This document shows, piece by piece, positions 57,401 to 64,000 of a stretch of DNA of 64,000 nucleotides (its first letter is position 1; every line of letters starts with the position of its first letter). The DNA comes from Capillidium heterosporum (lineage: Eukaryota; Entomophthoromycota; Entomophthoromycetes; Entomophthorales; Capillidiaceae). The position numbers and the translations under genes are program-made. The notes beneath the pieces are model-generated. The model ran no database searches and was not told the DNA's origin. It worked only from the letters and a program-made list of their open reading frames with translations. The stretch spans positions 434,001-498,000 of the forward strand of contig WBMQ01000015.1 of assembly GCA_016630905.1 (NCBI GenBank), written 5' to 3'.

Positions 57401-58120
57401 TCAGGGACCATAATGAAGTTGGTTGTATCAGACAAAAGCCCTTGGATGGTTGGCTCACAAAAATTAAAATTTAAAGCTAAACTTCCTCCATCAGGCAAAG
57501 GTAAGTTGATTTTACTATCCTGGTAGACGGGCCGTTTATTGGAGATAAGCTCTTGCCTTATTGTTGCTCTAGCAGTTTCTAAGAAAGAATGAATAAATTC
57601 AATACAAAGTAAAGGTTACCTAGCATCATGTTTGAATTTATATCATCTCCAAGTACATTAAATGTTATGATAGCTTGAGTCAACGATACTGGTTTGCAAG
57701 GCCATATGAAGGCCTTAAGCAAACTTGTCGTTTCAACCACCAAGTTGACTTTAATAAGTTGATTTAAAAATGATAACCCTATCTCCCCTGACTTGTAAGA
57801 TATCAAAAAAAGTACAAAAGTGCAAAAAGTTACCTTATCTTCTACTTCAACTTTATCATCTCTACCATCTTCTTTACAAATAACTTTAACCAATCTACAG
57901 GCATTGCATTCATCTAACTCAAGCTCTTTAATTTCGAGGTAAGCGAAGCCAAACTCTATGATATTAAGTAAATATATTAAATTCAAAATTTACCCAAAGT
58001 ATCGTACAAAGATTTATAGAAAGCCTTGTTTAAATATACCGTTGGTTCTTCATTTAAACTTGAAGTTGTGTTTAGACTGCAATATCTACCGAACGCTTTC
58101 ATGTCGACTTCGTCTACCAT
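54439..58120 (-). CDS. PEX6: Peroxisomal AAA ATPase Pex6 (eleven exons), frame broken twice
   Basis: Exons: 58120-57994, 57955-57834, 57791-57620, 57578-57288, 57250-57087, 57046-56970, 56926-56582, 56540-55041, 55002-54925, 54884-54739 and 54694-54439; introns 38-55 nt. It has N-domains, a D1 AAA module with a P-loop (GARGSGK) but a Walker B without Asp-Glu (CLFLIRSLD), and an active D2: GPPGTGK, VIFFDELDSVAP, the sensor in IGATNRPDLLDP and arginine fingers in LLRPGRFD. Degenerate D1 plus active D2 is typical of Pex6, which with Pex1 extracts ubiquitylated Pex5. The last exon has two surplus bases, at about 54632-54638 and at 54574; skipping them yields EEKDVQVVVKLEDFEGAL and ELTPSVTPKDLERYK. 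Without them the exons sum to 3276 nt, or 1091 residues. Confidence 0.9.
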
Positions 58121-58814
58121 CTTATCGAAAGAAATTAGAAACCTACCAAGGTGTAGAATTTACGTCACATTCTTGGATTCTCGTTGGAAGGAGATGCCGA
58201 AAAGTATAAAGTCTTAGATCTTGATTGGCTATACTTTCAATTTTTGACGCCTTGATGCTCCTTCAAAACTCACAACTTGGAATGCTTCTAAAAGATAAAT
58301 GGTATCTGTTGTTTTTAATGTAAATGGTATTGAAAGGATAGAATATAGGCTAGGGCTAGGATTTAAGCTACTTTTGTTTATTCTTCAAACATATGTGAGT
58401 ATCCATATAGGCTGTTGAATTCTTAAGCAGTGTATCCTAGATTTAACCTACCGAAACTATCATCCAAATCTAGCAAGGTTTATTTTCGAATCTTTGATAC
58501 CAGCTGTAAAGTCATTATTAATGATAGATTGGAGAAAGTGGAAGTGTATACTTGTGTAAAGGGTACATTGAATCCAAACTTTGTTTACCTTCCACTTTAC
58601 TATAGTCAAAGATCCTATAAAAAAGTTGGGATGAAAGTTCAATTTACTTTGAAGCAGTGTTTATTATAGCAAGTGTGATAGAAAACCTCCTTTATCCCAA
58701 AATAATATAGTTGTAAATAACTAAATCTAGGACAACATATAAGGTTTATTAATACACTGTATATGTTAAATTTATAACCTATTCCAAGTTGAGTTAAGAA
58801 ACATTAAAATCAGC
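58121..58814. other. Intergenic with one unidentified open stretch
   Basis: On the plus strand 58430-58669 reads NLPKLSSKSSKVYFRIFD, then EVYTCVKGTLNPNFVYLP and a Lys-rich end. The latter part recalls C2-like domains but no gene structure could be built around it. Confidence 0.3.
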
Positions 58815-59400
58815 TTACTTTGATTTGTTGACGTACTCCGATTCCATCCCCACGAACTTGGTGTGCCTACCTTTAGCAACTAGTTTGAGTTGGTCCTCTT
58901 CCCCCTTATACAAGTCAACTGAAGTAAATCCCAAGTTACTACCAATTTTGTCTAGCTTTGATACCTACAAATTACCCAGCATTTTAGAATATGAAATTGA
59001 TGCTTATTTACTATTAATATGGTATCTCCTTGCTTAGCTGAACTGATAAAAGTTACATTCAAATCAACTGAGGTCCCGACATGTACCACGCCAGCTTTTG
59101 AAGCTACAGCCATCGTCCCAGCGTCATCAATCAGGGAGCAAATTAATCCACCGTGCAATGTTCTTGCCAGACTCTTATTGTAGACGTTTAGTTGAGATTA
59201 AAGGATAACTTACTAGATGTTGGGATTCGACTACGAACTTAAGGATTACCTCACCGTCGTTGACTTCTACCACCTGTAGCTAAAGCTTGTTAATACGGTA
59301 TCTAATTTTATAGACGTACTTTGGATACGAACTCCTCGTCGTAACATTTGGTCTTTACTGCTTTAGTGCACAGTGCTTTTACGTATTCTAATTTGGACAT
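58815..59400 (-). CDS. Hotdog-fold acyl-CoA thioesterase, ACOT13-like
   Basis: Four exons, 59400-59320, 59279-59214, 59173-59012 and 58964-58815 (introns 40, 40 and 47 nt); 152 residues. The hotdog signature is LHGGLICSLIDDAGTMAV, with the His-Gly-Gly turn and the Asp two residues before AGT that corresponds to the catalytic acid of the PaaI/ACOT13 group. VDLNVTFISSAKQGDTI and a last strand ending LVAKGRHTKFV follow. It hydrolyses medium or long acyl-CoA, usually in mitochondria. The N-terminal about 25 residues are Lys-rich but not clearly a targeting peptide. No single frame covers it. Confidence 0.92.
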
Positions 59401-61583
59401 CTTGAATTTTAAGTAACGTTTAGAAGATGTAAGGGTTTATATACTATATATCTTTGCTCTCTTTGGAAGCCAATCCTAAATGATAAATCAATAGAGGTAG
59501 TGTACCCCAAAAAGCCCAAAGTAAACATGAATGTAATTTAACTGTGACGAATCTATTCAATATTAAAAGCAGATATGCTATGAAATACGGATATTTGGTT
59601 ACATCACAGGCATAGAGCTTGTATGTGCCTATTACACTTGAATCTTGTGCTTTTAATCGTAGCTAATTTTATAATACTCGAAACTTACCTGGAACACTAT
59701 GGTTGAGGTAGAAGAGGATTTAAATGAAACCAAAGTAATGCTATATTAGCTTTAATATGGATATTGCTTGTAAATTTTATATATGTCATAAAAGTATTTT
59801 AGTCAAATATATTTGGTAGGCGGTATGGTAAAAGTAGTCTATTCATTAGAAATTTATTAATAAATTTTAACAAATATATATATAAAACAAGGATATTTAG
59901 TTGGGAGTCGACTGCTATATGTCAATAAAAGAGATTGAAGCATGGTGAGTTACTGCAGTAGTACAAAATTGATTCTCCAAAATGTATAGCCTATCTACTC
60001 CAATCCATATAATTGCACTATAATTTCAATTAGAATGCTGGATTGGGTAGTTATTTAAGATTTAGGAACTGAAACGTTATTTCTACTTTTGCACTTGAAT
60101 GGAATTAGCTTGATGTACAAAAACTTATTTGGTCAAGTTGATGGGAGTATCAATTAAACCAAAACTAATATTTACTCCAGCCTATTCATACCACCCCAAA
60201 GTCTATAAAAGGTTGAGCTAAGAGCTGACGACTTTGTCGATTTTGATAAAGAAAAGTTCTGGCCTAAAGTCTATATATGTATTAGCTAAAAATAAGGGGG
60301 TAGTTAAAGACCACTTCTATTGATGATATACATATAGACTAGTACTTTAAACTAAGCTTAAAGCGTACATATAAGTTGGTATAGATGAGTTTTATAAAAT
60401 AGGAGGTTTTGCAAACTGGTTACCTGCTTCAAATTTCTACAGCTTTCACTTTATAAAATTGATGTACCTACTGATTTTTATTAGTCATTTAGTTTTAGGC
60501 CAATCTCAAATTCTACATCTACTTTAATTGGCAATAAAGCTATATCCCATACCTTTGAAAATGGAACTACTCTTGCTATTTGATCTGCTTTAATTTAGAT
60601 GTATTTGGTACTGAAACGAAAAGTAAAAGCGAGGTTATGTACCACAGTTGAAATATATTTGAAAACCATAATTTAACCTCAACTTTATAGCTTTAATCGC
60701 TGTAGTTGGCTATGTAACAAATTGGGTAAATGTAAGCTCGGTGTACAAAATTTTTTTGAAACGTAGGAGTGGCTTTGAATAATGATAAAGTGGATGGAAT
60801 TGAGATCTAACGATAAAAAGCACGTTGCAGACAACTACTTTGACGCCAACACCTACATTTCAGTACTTGAATAACTATATTAGGCGACAGTCAATGCTAC
60901 AAGGATGTATGAACTAACTGCTTTCAGTCTGCTGACCTATATGGAGCTTAAGTATATGACGTGTTGCTTATATTAGTGTAAAAATATATAAATTATTTAT
61001 ACGAAATTTTTTTGTATATATTGTAAATCTAGATTTTCATCTATAAAGCAAATTTAAGTTGGTACAGCCGTTATTTATCAAAACTAAAACTTATATCCTA
61101 AGTAATACTGCTATTCTAACTGATTTATTACCTCAATAGGCAAATATACGTATAAGATAGCTATGATTGTCTACGATGCATTTATACTGGTAAGTTCAAC
61201 TGGATTGTCCAAAGTGTTGGCTAAAACACACCTAAATGAACTCCAGTAGCCATTGGGGAAGAAGAAAAATCAAGATCTTCATTTCGACATAAATACAGTC
61301 ATTGAAAGCTATTTTGATAAATGAAATTGCTCAGTCTCAAGGAGATAAAAGATTGAATAGGCTAGTACTATTTAGGAAATTAGCAAAGCTGGAGATATTT
61401 GATGGCCCTAGATTAATAAGAGATTGACTCAATATACAACTTTAATTACTTAAATTGGAGCCATTTATAGATTAAATGTTTAGGTAAAAGTACGTTTATT
61501 GGATTATTTTCCGTATCTCATCAATACTATTATAGTATACGATTATATACAAAGGAAAAATAAGTAGAAAAGCAGTATCTATT
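59401..61583. other. Long intergenic stretch, no gene recognised
   Basis: 2.2 kb, AT-rich, stops in all frames I read; no RNA gene or repeat seen. Largest gene-free stretch in the right half of the window. Confidence 0.5.
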
Positions 61584-62706
61584 CTAAATCCGTTTGAAAA
61601 CGACGAGACGGCAATTGAGGTCGATGTCGGTGTAGTTGCTACATAAAATGTTGATAAACTCTTTGGCAAAATCCTCCGACTCCTCGTCACTCTCCAAGAA
61701 GTTTGAAAGCTTCAAATTGTGGACAATTGTTTGGTAAGCGGTCGAATAGAACCCTTGTGAATCGAAAGGAACTTTGGCTTGAGGCAAGTACCCACTGTAG
61801 ACAACCTCTAGCTTATCATTGATGCCCTCAATATCATGGTCCACCTCATCATCGGAACGCCAGTACACTGGTAAATTCATGTTTAAGAAGTGCTTGGGGT
61901 CATAGCCCTTAAGCTTCAGAAACTTTTGCCACTTCTCGTTGACATAGTGGGTGATTTGTGAGAAGTCGACTAGGTTGATGGTCAACATGCCACCAACCTT
62001 GAGTTCGGCTGCTCGCAACTCTAGAAAAGTGGATAAAAGTTTGGAAGCTAGGATGCGATACTGTAGGGCTTCCTCTTGAGTGACGCAACCGTTCTTGGGT
62101 ATGATGGTCTTGGATAATGGTACCGACTTGGGAAGCCAATGTAAACTGAAGAAAGAGGTTGCAAAGTCGACAGACCCCTTGGGCATAACTCGTTTGTAGA
62201 ACGAGGAACCGACGATGTAGGTGCTGATATCTAACGGATCCTTTTCCGAAGCTTCATTGAGTGCGCTGTAAGAGATAGCTGGATCATTCAGGCAGTTGTG
62301 GACCTGGCTGAAGTCATTGGTCGGTAAATCGTTCAAATAAATATTGAAGGCAGGTTTGGATTTTTTGAACTCCAGTTCCGAAAGCAGTTTCTTGAAGAGT
62401 AGGACCGTGTTGTAACCATGGCTACAGCCATAATCCGCCAAAGTGATGTCTGATCCATCGCCTTTGAACACCTGTTTGAATATATCTAAGAGATTTCAGT
62501 ATGAGTTGGTAATAAACAGTTTACCTAGCTCCTTGATAATGGAGTAGGCCATCATGTTTTTGGATCTCTGATGGTTGGAGTGGTCGTTGTAATCAACCAT
62601 CGGCTTGGCCTCTAAATTTTAGTAAGATGTGTCGTAGTATATGTTTACCCGACTTGTCTTCACTGTGAATGGGTTGAGAATTCTTTTTAATTATAGATAC
62701 AGACAT
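61584..62706 (-). CDS. SABATH-type SAM-dependent carboxyl methyltransferase
   Basis: Three exons, 62706-62649, 62611-62525 and 62485-61584 (introns 37 and 39 nt); 348 residues. Family landmarks in order: ADYGCSHGYNT (SAM-binding loop), LNDLPTNDFSQV, GSFYKRVMPKGSVDFATSFF followed by SLHWL, then RAAELKVGGMLTINLVD. These are the motifs of the salicylate/jasmonate/benzoate carboxyl methyltransferase family (Pfam Methyltransf_7), best known from plants. The reaction is methyl transfer from SAM to a small carboxylic acid or nitrogen atom; the substrate is not predictable. In the plant enzymes the conserved Trp in SLHWL positions the substrate carboxylate. The frame is intact. Confidence 0.88.
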
Positions 62707-64000
62707 GGTAAAAGTTATTTTGAATAAATATTTTTGGCTTGACTAGAATTTATAAAGCTTGGATCCTATTTCTCCTAGCCTTATATAGCCATATATTGCA
62801 CTTATATTTATTTGTATGACTGCCTTAACTGCTTCTAACCGTTAAAGACGCACTCCATTTTTTAAACCCTTCAATTGATGAATTTATTATTTTCGATAGA
62901 ATTTACCCCACAGCCTTATTTAAGTGGAGGTGATTTAACGTCTCAGGCTCCCACAAAAGAAGCAGAATCTTCATATATACATTTGATTTAGATATATCTT
63001 TTAAATACATCCAAAAAAATCAATTTAGTCAAATGTGTTTCGAACTAAAAATACTTAGCCATCCAGTTTCAAAAATCATAAAATTTTCAATCATCGGATA
63101 TAAGTAGTGTTCTGCAGAATGAATCATGATTCCCCTCATCTCCCAAAAATTGGAATTTTGTGTTCAATAATTAGTTAGCTTGAAGAGTCATGATTTGGTT
63201 TGCAGAACACCAGGTGTAAGATTTAAGTTTAGGAGCGAAATGTAATGTTTTACCAACTTGCATAAGTGTGGAAATGCATTGTCCCATATAAAGGAAAATA
63301 TACGATCTTAGATCAAAGGTTAAAAGGGTAGGTGTTAAAATTACAGCAAATTTACCATTATAGTTAGATGAGGAATATGCTCGTTTTGGCTACATTATTG
63401 TTAAGATGCTAAATGTAGAATATAATGCTCTAGATAAACTTCAAAATACCCAAATCGTATTATTAAATAGGCACATTAAATTTCGACAAAATAAACTAAG
63501 CCAGAGTAATATAAATACAGTAGATCTATACTAAATGCATAGGTAATGTAGCTTATGATTGATAAATATTCCCTGCTAAATCCTACTACTAAGTTAAACA
63601 GCAGTTTCGTTGGAAAGTATTTGCTAGCTGTAATTATTTTAAAATATATATAGGTTTAATGAATAGCTAACTAAAGTTGATTACCATCTGAGCTTTCATC
63701 AAAAGGGGCAGAGTATGTCTATCTGTAAGTCCAAGTAATCAATTTGAAGTAAATGTTTGTAGCTAAGTCTCACTGTTTAGATATTACCCAGATGGAAATA
63801 AATATATAGTTGTAAATTTAAAAGGCTCCTTACAATCTAAAATCTACATCTTGATAAATCTAATGAATCTTTAAAATGGATAAAGATTACATACAAACTT
63901 TGAAAAACCTTTTTTACTCTTGATAGAGGAATTCATATTGAGAATCTATATGGATTATTTCGAAAAATGGAGGCATACCCAACTTACATAGATGAATGGC
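62707..64000. other. Right-end intergenic, no gene recognised
   Basis: AT-rich, with one imperfect inverted repeat (63107-63210). No coding exon supported. Confidence 0.5.
63107..63210. repeat. Imperfect 23-bp inverted repeat, 58-bp spacer
   Basis: The left arm 63107-63129 and right arm 63188-63210 pair at 19 of 23 positions, with an uninterrupted 10-bp end TGCAGAACAC. No target duplication is visible, so a mobile origin is not shown. Transcribed, it could form a hairpin. Confidence 0.5.

Noticed and set aside
12391..58120. Alternative genetic code with reassigned TGA
   Set aside because: At the breaks the frame itself changes, and reading TGA as an amino acid would not restore the downstream frame. 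Genuine genes here also end in TGA (for example the carboxypeptidase at 2600 and PABP2).
1..64000. CRISPR arrays, prokaryotic operons, rRNA genes, viral genes
   Set aside because: No regularly spaced direct repeats, no ribosome-binding-site pattern and no rRNA or viral protein motif was seen; the gene content is fungal nuclear.

Overview
The window looks like a gene-dense, AT-rich nuclear contig from a filamentous, probably early-diverging fungus. I lean toward a Conidiobolus-like member of Entomophthoromycotina/Zoopagomycota, but that rank is a guess from gene content, not a proven placement. The eukaryotic evidence is direct: genes carry short GT-AG introns (about 37-81 nt), TATAAAAG boxes sit about 45-55 bp upstream of several secreted-protein genes, a tRNA-Tyr has an 11-nt intron after position 37, and the proteins include eIF1, LSm3, URM1, GPN2, PEX6, ERG25, a VCX1-type exchanger and two poly(A)-binding proteins.

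Layout. 1-14 kb: two tandem carboxypeptidase B-like genes, an RRM protein, a decayed multi-exon gene, an acid sphingomyelinase, URM1 (three exons) and a third, inverted carboxypeptidase. 14-25 kb: a glycine-rich secreted protein, eIF1, a Ca2+/H+ exchanger, a head-to-head inverted pair of tRNA-Tyr genes with a hAT-type MITE between them, GPN2, a single-pass membrane protein and a Cys-rich GPI-type protein. 25-33 kb: an MFS transporter and a minus-strand array of class 3 lipases (two intact, one frame-broken, one relic). 33-45 kb: PABP copy 1, a small acidic protein, a fragmented gene, GPI-phospholipase D and a transcription factor with two tandem Zn2Cys6 clusters. 45-64 kb: a second MFS paralogue, LSm3, PABP copy 2, ERG25, PEX6 (11 exons), an ACOT13-like thioesterase and a SABATH-type methyltransferase.

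Theme. Much of the content is secreted or lipid- and peptide-degrading (three carboxypeptidases, lipases, sphingomyelinase, GPI-PLD), which fits an osmotroph living on animal or decaying tissue. The rest is housekeeping.

Most notable observation. Seven otherwise full-length genes (carboxypeptidase 3, GPN2, lipase A, PABP1, GPI-PLD, MFS2, PEX6) are interrupted only by single surplus nucleotides: ten sites, every one needing a +1 shift. Removing exactly those bases makes every gene length a whole number of codons and restores family-conserved sequence. Several of the genes are normally single-copy and needed. Either the assembly has insertion-biased errors or mRNAs of this organism are read with +1 frameshifts; the sequence alone cannot decide. 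The zinc-cluster regulator has two breaks of the opposite sign, which weakens a purely programmed explanation.
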